From Phycisphaerae bacterium (lineage in GTDB: Bacteria > Planctomycetota > Phycisphaerae > SM23-33), in assembly GCA_030745875.1 (NCBI GenBank), contig JASLNT010000011.1:51783-115782 (forward strand): a stretch of 64,000 nt of DNA, read 5' to 3'. A model generated the notes under the pieces. The model did no database searches. It had not been told where the DNA came from and saw only the letters and a list, made by a program, of their open reading frames with translations. Shown piece after piece: positions 54,172 through 61,557 of this stretch. The first letter of the stretch is position 1. Every line of letters starts with the position of its first letter. The position numbers were made by a program, and so were the translations under genes.

Positions 54172-55340
54172 TTTTTTTTTTGGCCCGCATTCGGGCCGGT
54201 CGAAGACAACTGTTCGAGGCGTTCGACTATGTTCTCGGGGTTGATGAACTTCTCGGCCTGCGCGAGTCGAACCAGCGTAGCCTCCACAAGTCCGCGAGCG
54301 ATACTCGAACCGCGGATGTTGCGTCCGGCGGTCTGGATTAGTCCCAACCCGTGAACGAGAACCGGCGTGCTGAAGCGCCCCGCCAGTTCGCACACCGCCT
54401 TGAGCTGCATTTCGGGCAGTTCTATCAAGTCGCTGTCGCCCCCGCACGTAGAGACCATCATCATGTTCCGATAAACTCCCCCCAGAGCCGTCACAATGCT
54501 GTTGAGCGTGACTCCGCTCTGCAACACCCCGGCAAGCGCGCCCAGCGCGGCGGCTGGGTCGCCGTCGGCGATGGCGGTGACGATCTCGTTCATTCTCTCG
54601 TCAGACGGCGTGCCGAGAATCCGCACGACGCCTTCGTCGGTAACCTCGCCCGAGGCGGACATCAACTGGTCGAGCAAGCTCAATCCGTCTCGCATGGAAC
54701 CGCACGCGGCCCGGGCGACGCGAAAGAGCGCATCGTCGGCGGCTTGGACGTTCTCGGCGTCGCACAGCATCCTCAGGTGCGATGCGATCCCGCGCGTGGG
54801 GATGTTGCGGAAGTCGAAGCGCTGGCAGCGGGACAGGATGGTGGCGGGCACTTTCTCGGTTTCCGTCGTCGAGAAAATGAATTTCACGTGCTCGGGCGGT
54901 TCTTCAAGCGTTTTCAGCAGCGCGTTGAACGCCTCGCGCGTGAGCATGTGCACTTCGTCGATGTAGTAGACTTTGTAGCGGCATCGCGAGGGGCGGAAGA
55001 TCGCATTTGCCCGCAGTTCGCGTATCTCTTCGATACCGCGGTTCGAGGCGCCGTCGATCTCGATAACGTCCATATCGTCGCCGCGCGAAATCGCTATGCA
55101 CGCTTCGCATTCGTTGCAGGGCTCCGCCGTGGGCTCATCGCTGGACAGGCAGTTCAACGCCTTTGCGAGGATTCTCGCCATAGTGGTCTTACCGACACCG
55201 CGCGTGCCGGTGAACAGGAACGCATGGGCGACCCGCCCGGTCTTGATCGCGTTGACGAGGGTCTGGCCGATATGCTCCTGCCCGACGACCTCGTCGAACG
55301 TGTTGCTGCGGTATTTTCGTGCCAGAACCAGATAGGACAT
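54162..55340 (-). CDS. dnaX: DNA polymerase III gamma/tau subunit, frame-0 (gamma-like) product
   Basis: 392 aa from ATG 55340 (MSYLVLARKYRSNTFDEVVGQ), the conserved start; the open frame upstream runs into the SRP RNA. AAA+ clamp-loader core: FTGTRGVGKTT (Walker A), zinc motif CxxC in CNECEAC, DEVHMLTREAFNALLKTLEEPP (Walker B and sensor), FIFSTTETEK, and RCQRFDFRNIP. In frame 0 the gene ends just after an A10 tract with KKKHP, giving a short gamma-like protein. The rest of a normal tau is in the -1 frame. Gamma/tau organise the Pol III clamp loader. Confidence 0.93.
   Translation of the reverse strand: MSYLVLARKYRSNTFDEVVGQEHIGQTLVNAIKTGRVAHAFLFTGTRGVGKTTMARILAKALNCLSSDEPTAEPCNECEACIAISRGDDMDVIEIDGASNRGIEEIRELRANAIFRPSRCRYKVYYIDEVHMLTREAFNALLKTLEEPPEHVKFIFSTTETEKVPATILSRCQRFDFRNIPTRGIASHLRMLCDAENVQAADDALFRVARAACGSMRDGLSLLDQLMSASGEVTDEGVVRILGTPSDERMNEIVTAIADGDPAAALGALAGVLQSGVTLNSIVTALGGVYRNMMMVSTCGGDSDLIELPEMQLKAVCELAGRFSTPVLVHGLGLIQTAGRNIRGSSIARGLVEATLVRLAQAEKFINPENIVERLEQLSSTGPNAGQKKKHP
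54172..54181 (-). other. A10 slippery tract in dnaX
   Basis: Ten consecutive A residues on the coding strand, followed by GC; it also contains the A-AAA-AAG heptamer used for -1 shifting in E. coli dnaX. Frame 0 terminates within three codons, and the -1 frame continues for 180 codons. Confidence 0.85.
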
Positions 55341-55429
55341 TTTTTCTCGGTTTCGACTCGCAACGGAAACGTTGGACAAACATAAAAAAATGCCGTGCAT
55401 GCTCCGCTTCGAACATGTGAGTCAAGGCC

Positions 55430-55545
55430 CGCCCAACCATATAGCTCCAGTCAGGCTGCCCTCCGGCACACATCGCGAAACGCTTATGGCTGCTTCCTTC
55501 CGGACCTGACCAGGTTCACGGTGCGACGTTGCAGAGGACCCAACT
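55430..55545 (-). ncRNA. ffs: Signal recognition particle RNA (4.5S-type)
   Basis: On the minus strand the domain IV core GGTCAGGTCCGGAAGGAAGC is intact, with flanks ACCTG...CAGCC and the later GTGTGCCGGAGGGCAGCC seen in small bacterial SRP RNAs. It binds Ffh and takes part in co-translational targeting. The ends are approximate (GGGTCCTCTGC at the 5' side, GGGCGGGCC at the 3' side). It lies directly upstream of dnaX, a common order. Confidence 0.93.
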
Positions 55546-55648
55546 TTCAACGCTATAGGCCAAACAGGTTATCTTAACACACATAACCCTCGGCGGAGCG
55601 TTCGGTCCCGCTATAGCGGATTGCGGGTCAGACCGATAAAATCGGAAT

Positions 55649-57316
55649 TCAGGGCACCGCTAGCGCCCCACCTAGCACAGCGTGTTTAAGTTTACTGCAT
55701 TCGACTGGTACAACGCCACGAAATTCTGCATACCATTTTTCGCCGACTTCTTCGAGGTATTCTTCCCCAGTACGGTGAACAACTATCGCACAATCGTCTG
55801 AATCCGGTGGCACCAGCGAGCGTAGTAGACTCTGCTGGTCGTCTTTTGTCAACTGGATTAGGCCTTGGACCGGACCGTAGCGGCGAATGAGCTTCTTGCG
55901 TGCCGCCTCAATTTCGCAGGTATCGCCCGCCTGCCTCTGCAAGACTAACCGCCTTGCAGCGAGATCGTCAGCCTGTTGGGTTAGTCTGTCCTGCTCGCTG
56001 GCGAGTGCTTGTCGCTTCTTGACCAATTCGGCCTTTGTGATGATGTTGTCGGTGTATAGATCAATCACACGCTCGCTCTTTATCAGGCTCTTCTCCATAG
56101 CCTTTTTGTTCTGCTTTTCTTGCTGAGTGATTTTTGACAGTTCAGCCTGAGTATTCTTTTGGGTAATGTTGGCGGCGGCCAGAGCCTCTTTAAACCGTTC
56201 TTCATTTTGCAGAAACTCCGACAACATCCACCACACTTTCTTCTCCATCCGAATCATAGGAATCAGAGGCAGGCTGCAACGCTTTTGACCCTTCGCTGGA
56301 CGAAGACGATTAGCACATCCGTAGTATTGGTAGCCGCGGGAGCCAGTAACGTGCAGTTTTGCTCCACAGACACCGCAACGACCAACACCGGACAGCACAG
56401 CCCCTTTGCCCACGCTGCGCGGAATCCACGTCAAGGCCTTTGCCGAGAGTTTACCAAACTTCTCAAATTCACTACGAGTCATTAACGGCGGGAATTCAAC
56501 TTCAAAGCGTTGCACTTTGCCATCTGCCTTCTTGAAGTCGATTTTTAACACGCCGGTCACTCGCTGCTCATCCTTAAACATTGAGGCGATTGCACCATTG
56601 CGCCAGATCTTTCGCCCGTACCGGTTCGGAACTGGCAGAGTCACTCTGAACTTGTCTGTAATTTCCTTTTCAACAACACCGTCGCCATTCAGCCCATCGG
56701 CTATTCTCTGGTAGGACCAGCCCATTCTGCGTAGATGCTTTATCATGGACCACACTGGATATGTTTTGGGGTCATGCTCTAACCTATGTCCCGCTTTGTC
56801 GGTCCATTTAAGACCATATGGTATACGCTGACCGAGGTTGTACTCTCCGCGAAGCAGTTTGCTGTGTTTGACATTCGTTGACTTGTCTTTTGCTTGCTTG
56901 GCCGTGAACTTCCCAACCACCACCTGGATTTCGCGACCTAAGACTTGCCCACTGTCGGCACTGTTGAAGTTTGGGTTGTCCAACGTCACGATGGAGATAT
57001 TCAACGCATCAAGCTGCCCACTGATCAAGAAGTAGTCCGATGGATTGCGGCTGAACCGTGTCATGTCATATATAACCAACGTATCGAATTTGCCCGCACT
57101 AGCATCACTCAACATCCGCAGGAATTCGGGACGGGTCAGGAACGATTTGGTCGCCGATTTACCAGCATCCTCGTATTCAGCTACCAGTTGCCAACCATTA
57201 TCCGCAACAAACTCTCGGATACGTTTGGACTGATCGGCCAGTGATAAGCCGTCATTGGCCTGTCCAGCAGTGCTAACTCTCACATAACTTGCGGCTCTTG
57301 TGTTTCCAGCAATCAT
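55649..57316 (-). CDS. Large serine recombinase/integrase
   Basis: 555 aa; AAAGGA before ATG 57316. N-terminal resolvase domain: AASYVRVSTAGQ with the nucleophile Ser (about 15), then VIYDMTRFSRNPSD. Recombinase domain about 175-300 (GQRIPYGLKWTDKAGHR, GWSYQRIADGLNGDGV). Zinc-ribbon (CGVCGAKLHVTGSRGYQYYGC ... CSLPL) about 315-350. Coiled-coil C-terminal part (MEKSLIKSERVIDLY) as in phage-type serine integrases. It likely catalyses attP x attB integration of this element. The candidate attL core lies inside its last codons, so the tail differs between integrated and excised forms. Confidence 0.92.
   Translation of the reverse strand: MIAGNTRAASYVRVSTAGQANDGLSLADQSKRIREFVADNGWQLVAEYEDAGKSATKSFLTRPEFLRMLSDASAGKFDTLVIYDMTRFSRNPSDYFLISGQLDALNISIVTLDNPNFNSADSGQVLGREIQVVVGKFTAKQAKDKSTNVKHSKLLRGEYNLGQRIPYGLKWTDKAGHRLEHDPKTYPVWSMIKHLRRMGWSYQRIADGLNGDGVVEKEITDKFRVTLPVPNRYGRKIWRNGAIASMFKDEQRVTGVLKIDFKKADGKVQRFEVEFPPLMTRSEFEKFGKLSAKALTWIPRSVGKGAVLSGVGRCGVCGAKLHVTGSRGYQYYGCANRLRPAKGQKRCSLPLIPMIRMEKKVWWMLSEFLQNEERFKEALAAANITQKNTQAELSKITQQEKQNKKAMEKSLIKSERVIDLYTDNIITKAELVKKRQALASEQDRLTQQADDLAARRLVLQRQAGDTCEIEAARKKLIRRYGPVQGLIQLTKDDQQSLLRSLVPPDSDDCAIVVHRTGEEYLEEVGEKWYAEFRGVVPVECSKLKHAVLGGALAVP
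55667..55678. repeat. 12-bp direct repeat, left copy (candidate attL core)
   Basis: CCCACCTAGCAC, inside the last ten codons of the recombinase gene. Identical to 60351-60362; identity stops at both ends of the 12 bp. Short identical cores at element ends are what large serine integrases leave. Confidence 0.65.
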
Positions 57317-57570
57317 AGGGTTTCCTTTCAGCTAGGAGTCCGAACCGCGGACCCCTGCCATCTATTATACTTTTGGCATCGCAAATTCCGGCGATGTTTG
57401 AAAGAAGCATTCCAAGTGACCCATAAAAAAGGTGGCGAACCCGGCTGTGAACACGCCCAACACCACCAAAGGAGTTGACCGATACCGGATTCGCCATTTT
57501 GAGATGATCGTTGGAAAGAACGTGCTCACGTCATTATTATACACATCCCGGTGCGTGGATATACATAGAT

Positions 57571-57583
57571 TTGGCGGAAATTT
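57571..57583. repeat. 13-bp direct repeat copy 1
   Basis: TTGGCGGAAATTT; identical to 57719-57731. 148 bp apart in the promoter region between recombinase and cargo, so a possible regulator or recombinase-accessory binding site. Confidence 0.6.
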
Positions 57584-57718
57584 CTCAAGTTTTTTTGCCC
57601 TTGTAAACAATGAATATGTGTGTGGTTAACGCTGCAGCCCAAGGGCGGGTCAAGTTTTCAGGCGTAGAAAGCGTCATTTCGTACTATATGTACTATTAGA
57701 TATCGAGGTTAAAGAGCG

Positions 57719-57731
57719 TTGGCGGAAATTT
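57719..57731. repeat. 13-bp direct repeat copy 2
   Basis: TTGGCGGAAATTT, second copy, 18 bp before the TATAAT at 57749 and about 66 bp before the cargo start. Position suits an operator. Confidence 0.6.
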
Positions 57732-57748
57732 AGATTCACGAGATATGT

Positions 57749-57754
57749 TATAAT
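57749..57754 (+). promoter_or_regulatory. Candidate -10 box of cargo operon
   Basis: A perfect TATAAT 44 nt before the ATG of the helical protein gene. The -35 region at 17-nt spacing (AAATTT) is poor; it overlaps the 13-bp repeat, so activation by a bound factor is possible. Confidence 0.4.
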
Positions 57755-57797
57755 ATAGTAAGAGGGCATGAATAGACCCGCCAGTAGGAGGAATTGA

Positions 57798-58811
57798 ATG
57801 GCAGTAGTTGCAGAGTTGACGCGTATCATTGATGGGGCCATAAAGAAAATCGAATCGCAAGGCGAAGATTATCTCACGAAAGCACTTGAGCGAATCGTCG
57901 CCGAACAATCTGAGGGGCAACAAGAGGATGCGGTTTTAGGGGTGAAAAGCAAACCAGCATTCAAATCGCTTTGTTTGCACGTGCGGCAAGTCAACGAGCT
58001 AATAGTAGAGGCTCGCGAACGCTATGCACCTTGGAAAACGCATGTAGACAACCTAAGGAAGCTCGCGGATGCAAAACGTTTGGCAGAGGGCATACGCGGA
58101 CGACCGCCTGTTCTCGATACAGAGAAGGAACTTGCCGCCTATGAATCAAATCTTGTTGCAGAAATCGAACAAGTTCAACGCGAGATTGAGGGCTTGCCCG
58201 GTCTGCTTGATCTTCTGTTTCAGAGTTTCAACAAACTCCGCGAGCGTGAGCCAATTGTGGAAAGCGGGCGCAAGCTGATTCCTAAGATCGAAAAAGCAGC
58301 GGATCAACTCGAAGAGCTAGTTGACCAGCTTATGACTGCAAGCGATGAATACGGCAACTTGCTTAAATCGGTCGAGCACTTCCAAGTCAGCGAGTGGGAA
58401 CTGGTCGATCTAAATGCGATGGATGTGTGGGCCATCCGGGGTTTTGTGCGAACGCTAAAGGCAAATCTCGACCGAGAAAAAACGCGTCTAGCAGATTGTG
58501 ATTTACATGCCAAAGGCGAACTCAGCGACCGCGAAAGAGAGTCAGTCAGGCAAAATGAGCGTAGGCGATACCAAAATCTCCTGCAGGAGGCAGCGGCAGC
58601 GTTCCGAAAAACGCCTATTGGAAAAACCGCCTGGAGAACAGTTCGGCAACAGCAGATGAACGGGGCGGAAGCACTAAGCAAACTAAACCCGACGGAAACG
58701 AAATATCAGCAGATTAGGCAGGCTATGGATATCTCCAAAGCTGCCTTCTGGACGAACGTAGCGAACTTCGCAAACCTGGAGGTCCACAAAGAGGATTTTC
58801 CAACAAATTGA
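57798..58811 (+). CDS. Charged helical/coiled-coil protein of the element, unknown
   Basis: 337 aa; GGAGG 6 nt before ATG. No signal peptide, membrane helix or catalytic motif seen. Long amphipathic helices dominate (VEARERYAPWKTHVDNLRKLAD; LVAEIEQVQREIEGLPGLLDLLFQSFNKLRERE; KIEKAADQLEELVDQL; ESVRQNERRRYQNLLQEAAAA), suggesting a coiled-coil scaffold. It is followed 10 nt later by the 61-aa gene and then by the SIR2-like gene, all on the plus strand. I do not recognise the family. A role as structural or sensor partner of the SIR2-like protein is inference. Confidence 0.8.
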   Translation: MAVVAELTRIIDGAIKKIESQGEDYLTKALERIVAEQSEGQQEDAVLGVKSKPAFKSLCLHVRQVNELIVEARERYAPWKTHVDNLRKLADAKRLAEGIRGRPPVLDTEKELAAYESNLVAEIEQVQREIEGLPGLLDLLFQSFNKLREREPIVESGRKLIPKIEKAADQLEELVDQLMTASDEYGNLLKSVEHFQVSEWELVDLNAMDVWAIRGFVRTLKANLDREKTRLADCDLHAKGELSDRERESVRQNERRRYQNLLQEAAAAFRKTPIGKTAWRTVRQQQMNGAEALSKLNPTETKYQQIRQAMDISKAAFWTNVANFANLEVHKEDFPTN

Positions 58812-58821
58812 GGTTTTACTA

Positions 58822-59007
58822 ATGACGAACAGCGTACAGCCAACCGAAACAATCGAAATTCTACCGAATCGATACTTGCGATACCCAAACGGGCCAAACG
58901 GACAAGTGTATCAGGCGGGGGAGCGTGTCGAAGTAACGCTCATCCGAGCAAAAGAACTCTGCGAAGATCCGCATGGTATGCCGGTCGCCAAGCGTATTAC
59001 CGAATAG
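58822..59007 (+). CDS. 61-aa small protein of the element
   Basis: Starts 10 nt after the helical protein gene, GAGG about 8-11 nt upstream. The sequence (ETIEILPNRYLRYPNG ... VYQAGERVEVTLIRAKELCED) looks like a compact beta-type fold with a conserved-looking polar end. No homologue recognised. Tight spacing and normal codon pattern favour a real gene over a chance ORF. Confidence 0.6.
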   Translation: MTNSVQPTETIEILPNRYLRYPNGPNGQVYQAGERVEVTLIRAKELCEDPHGMPVAKRITE

Positions 59008-59197
59008 TAGTGCCGTTAAGAATAAACATTTTATTTTCATTTCTCCCCCGTGAGGAAGCCGTCGGGCTAGGCGCATACCTGGCTCGGCGTGCTTGCCTTT
59101 TTAGTGCTAATGGCGACACGGAAAACGACCTCGGTAGCGACTTGTACTCCAAACAAAATCGAATCCAAGGTGGGCGCTTCCAATGGAGGGTTGCAGC
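59008..59197. other. Intergenic gap before the SIR2-like gene
   Basis: 190 bp. A GTG-initiated 63-codon frame spans it (59010-59201) but lacks a ribosome-binding site and has a random look; it does not encode the missing SIR2 N-terminus in any frame that I can see. Confidence 0.4.
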
Positions 59198-60229
59198 ATG
59201 ACTGATGCACCAGTACGCCGAAGACGTAGACAAAAACTCGTTAACAATACTGATAGCACACTTGCAGATAAACTGGACCGTAAACTAATCGAGCCAGCAG
59301 GTCAGCAAGTGGATGAATCCCATGACGCACAGTCCGCACAGTCCGATGCCATCGAGTTGTGCGATTCAGAAAACGACACAAAAAGCTCAGACGCATATCC
59401 AACCGGCCAGCAACTCGTCTACGACATTCTCAACATAATCAGAGGCAGAGCAGACTTCTTACAAAACGAACTGCAGATCCCGTTTCAGAGCCTAGATACA
59501 TTTGCTGCCGCGCTCTCCACCTGCGGTCTGTCATCAATCGACGAATTCCTTGAACATCAAACCGATCTTATAGAACTCGGCCGCATTCTCATCGCCCTAT
59601 GCCTTATGCCGAAGGAACAACCAGACGTATTATGGGCCCAATCTACCGACAAGGAGAATTGGTACAAGGAGCATCTTTTCCCGGCCATGAAAACACAGTC
59701 ACTTGAGGACTTCGGTAAGAACGAATTGTCCGTAATCACATACAACTACGACCGCTCTCTTGAGCACTTCCTCTTCCAATCCCTCTTCAGTACATACAGC
59801 ACTAACGATGACGACGCCCCATGCTGGCGACAACTCGAAGAGATTCCCATCGTACACCTCCACGGCCAACTCGACAATCTATACGAGCGTCCTTACTCCG
59901 ACACCTCCGACCCCACAGCCATTAAACAGAGCGCGGCCAAGATAAGAATAATACATGAGGATATCGCCAGCGATCCACAATTCACGCAGGCCCACGACCT
60001 ACTTCGGGAAGCCAAACGTGTTTATTTCCTTGGCTTCGGATACAATCAAGTCAATCTCGACCGCCTCCATTTCAAAGACATCCCCATATCCCCCTCCAAC
60101 GTACTTGGCACAATGCTGGGATTCGGTCGCATCGCACAGCAGAACCTGAAGACTCGCACTCTCAACAGAATCGGCCTCTTCCACTGCAACATCATGGAAT
60201 TCTTTCGCCAATACGCCGCCCTCGCTTGA
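59198..60229 (+). CDS. SIR2-like protein lacking the usual N-terminal NAD motif
   Basis: 343 aa from ATG 59198 (GGAGGG 7 nt upstream). The first 70 residues are polar and disordered-looking with an RRRRR run near the start. From about 72 it follows the SIR2-like pattern: YPTGQQLVYDILNII, FGKNELSVITYNYDRSLEHFLF, IPIVHLHGQLDN, VYFLGFGYNQVNLDRL. The Gly-rich GAGxS loop that normally stands just before YPTGxxL is absent (KSSDA there instead). Known active SIR2 effectors cleave NAD in phage defence; this one may be inactive or a sensor. Last cargo gene before the right repeat. Confidence 0.8.
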   Translation: MTDAPVRRRRRQKLVNNTDSTLADKLDRKLIEPAGQQVDESHDAQSAQSDAIELCDSENDTKSSDAYPTGQQLVYDILNIIRGRADFLQNELQIPFQSLDTFAAALSTCGLSSIDEFLEHQTDLIELGRILIALCLMPKEQPDVLWAQSTDKENWYKEHLFPAMKTQSLEDFGKNELSVITYNYDRSLEHFLFQSLFSTYSTNDDDAPCWRQLEEIPIVHLHGQLDNLYERPYSDTSDPTAIKQSAAKIRIIHEDIASDPQFTQAHDLLREAKRVYFLGFGYNQVNLDRLHFKDIPISPSNVLGTMLGFGRIAQQNLKTRTLNRIGLFHCNIMEFFRQYAALA

Positions 60230-60481
60230 TTCACAGGCACCCCGTCCTACTCTCACCACGGCTTCATTGACAGCTATATTGATCGACTCAGGATGTAATG
60301 CGATGTGAAATACCCAAACTGAATGGCACTTTAATTGCCCCTGTTACGTACCCACCTAGCACGACGCCAAGATACTAACACACCGCCCCGCCCCAACGCC
60401 ACAGAATTCTGAATCGCTCGACTCACAGCAGGAAACGACTGTGCAGGGGTGAAAAGTCAACTGAAACGATACCCGCCGGGG
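60230..60481. other. Element right flank and junction
   Basis: 252 bp without a gene. Contains the right 12-bp repeat at 60351-60362; sequence beyond it (CGACGCCAAGATACTAACACACC) belongs to the host side. No tRNA or RNA gene is seen at the junction. Confidence 0.5.
60351..60362. repeat. 12-bp direct repeat, right copy (candidate attR core)
   Basis: CCCACCTAGCAC, about 120 bp after the last cargo gene and about 120 bp before the end of the SGNH/AlgJ-like gene. Same orientation as the left copy. Confidence 0.65.
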
Positions 60482-61546
60482 CTACTCCTCGGCGAGCGTC
60501 GGCAGGACGTCTGTTTTGAACGCCTTGATTTGGGCGCGAAGTTCGGTGTTGGCTTGTCTGCATTTTTCCGGATCGGTCTTGTATCGCCCTGAGCGGATCG
60601 CACTTACGATCTGTTCGCTGATAGTCTGGTCAAAGTGCGTGATATCGTAGTATATGTCCAGATTGTGCGTAATGGTCTTGTCGGCCTGGAAGTCGAACAG
60701 TTCGACATTGTCAAGCTTCTGACATTCCTCAGCCACAAACAGACGAAACGCCAGCAGCTTCTCCAAATCACCGTGTTTCTCCCTGACCAGCCAATCGAGA
60801 ATCGAACCCGGGCTGAAGTAGAGATTGAACTTCGTGTCCGGATGCTCGCCAACGACCGGCACAACATTCTGTCGGAAGCTGGTCTTGGACTCGGTATCGT
60901 ACGCCTGGCCGCAATAGGACGCCGAATAGTTGGAGTTGAAATAGCTCCTGATCGCTTTGGCGCGCGAGGGTTTCTTTCTGTGAGCGTAGGATGCAAACCT
61001 ATCGTGATCGAACGAATACTCCTTCGAGTCAAACGCAGTCGACCAGTTGGTCTTGGTGATGATCTTCTTGACGGTGTAGGCGTCGTAGAAGTACTTGTAG
61101 AAGCTCCCGGGCGTCAGGCCGTACAGATGCTCGGGGTGGTCGGTTCGCAATCTGTCGGGGGCTCCGGCGTAGGAGAAGAAATCGACCCCCTGGATCACGA
61201 GCTTGATCTTCTTGCGTTTTGACGCCTCTTCGAAGTAGATCGATATCTCTTTTGCGCTGGCTCCGGGGGGAGTGAGCTTAACGCACCGCATACCAAAGAG
61301 CTCCTCAACCTGCGTGGGTTTGGAGTTCTGGGCGGTCGACGATCCGAGTATCAGCGCCTCGTATTCGCAGTTGCGGATTATCCCCGGGATCATCAGACGC
61401 GTCTGGAACGAATAGGACGGTTTGTAGAACGTCGTCGGGCGGAAATACTGCAACGGATCCATCACGTAGACCAACAGCGTTATCGCTGCGAAACCCGCCG
61501 CAACGATCGCCAGAAACGCCAAAACCCATTTCTTGTATTTCTTCAT
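60482..61546 (-). CDS. AlgJ/SGNH-like partner of MBOAT O-acetyltransferase
   Basis: 354 aa. One N-terminal membrane helix (WVLAFLAIVAAGFAAITLLVYVM) and an extracytoplasmic SGNH-like domain: ALILGSSTAQNS with the candidate Ser nucleophile, IQGVDFFSYAG, and DITHFDQTISEQIV carrying the Asp/His pair. Paired with the MBOAT gene 11 nt upstream. Such pairs transfer acetyl groups to exported polysaccharides, as with AlgI/AlgJ. Confidence 0.85.
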   Translation of the reverse strand: MKKYKKWVLAFLAIVAAGFAAITLLVYVMDPLQYFRPTTFYKPSYSFQTRLMIPGIIRNCEYEALILGSSTAQNSKPTQVEELFGMRCVKLTPPGASAKEISIYFEEASKRKKIKLVIQGVDFFSYAGAPDRLRTDHPEHLYGLTPGSFYKYFYDAYTVKKIITKTNWSTAFDSKEYSFDHDRFASYAHRKKPSRAKAIRSYFNSNYSASYCGQAYDTESKTSFRQNVVPVVGEHPDTKFNLYFSPGSILDWLVREKHGDLEKLLAFRLFVAEECQKLDNVELFDFQADKTITHNLDIYYDITHFDQTISEQIVSAIRSGRYKTDPEKCRQANTELRAQIKAFKTDVLPTLAEE

Positions 61547-61557
61547 TGCCCGACGCC

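Larger units (their letters stand above)
57317..57797. other. AT-rich intergenic region of the element
   Basis: 480 bp between the divergent recombinase and cargo genes. No convincing gene on either strand. It holds two direct copies of TTGGCGGAAATTT (57571-57583 and 57719-57731), a GTACTATATGTAC partial palindrome near 57681, and a TATAAT at 57749-57754 ahead of the cargo operon. Confidence 0.6.
55667..60362. mobile_element. Candidate integrated element with serine recombinase
   Basis: About 4.7 kb between two copies of CCCACCTAGCAC. It contains a large serine recombinase at one end and three cargo genes in the opposite orientation. It separates the SRP RNA region from an unrelated MBOAT operon. 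Base composition inside is visibly less GC-rich than the flanks, with AT-rich intergenic DNA. Boundaries are inferred from the repeat alone. Confidence 0.65.

Noticed and set aside
55189..55473. Minus-strand ORF starting MCAGGQPDWSYMVGRALTHMFE
   Set aside because: It reads through the SRP RNA and the dnaX start in the wrong frame; a familiar false ORF at this locus.
55608..55645. Palindrome CCGCTATAGCGG and hairpin CCGAT-AAA-ATCGG between SRP RNA and recombinase
   Set aside because: Short and without a T-tract; could be a site for termination or protein binding but not enough to call.
59010..59201. 63-codon GTG ORF before the SIR2-like gene, considered as its missing N-terminus
   Set aside because: No Gly-rich NAD motif, different frame, no ribosome-binding site.
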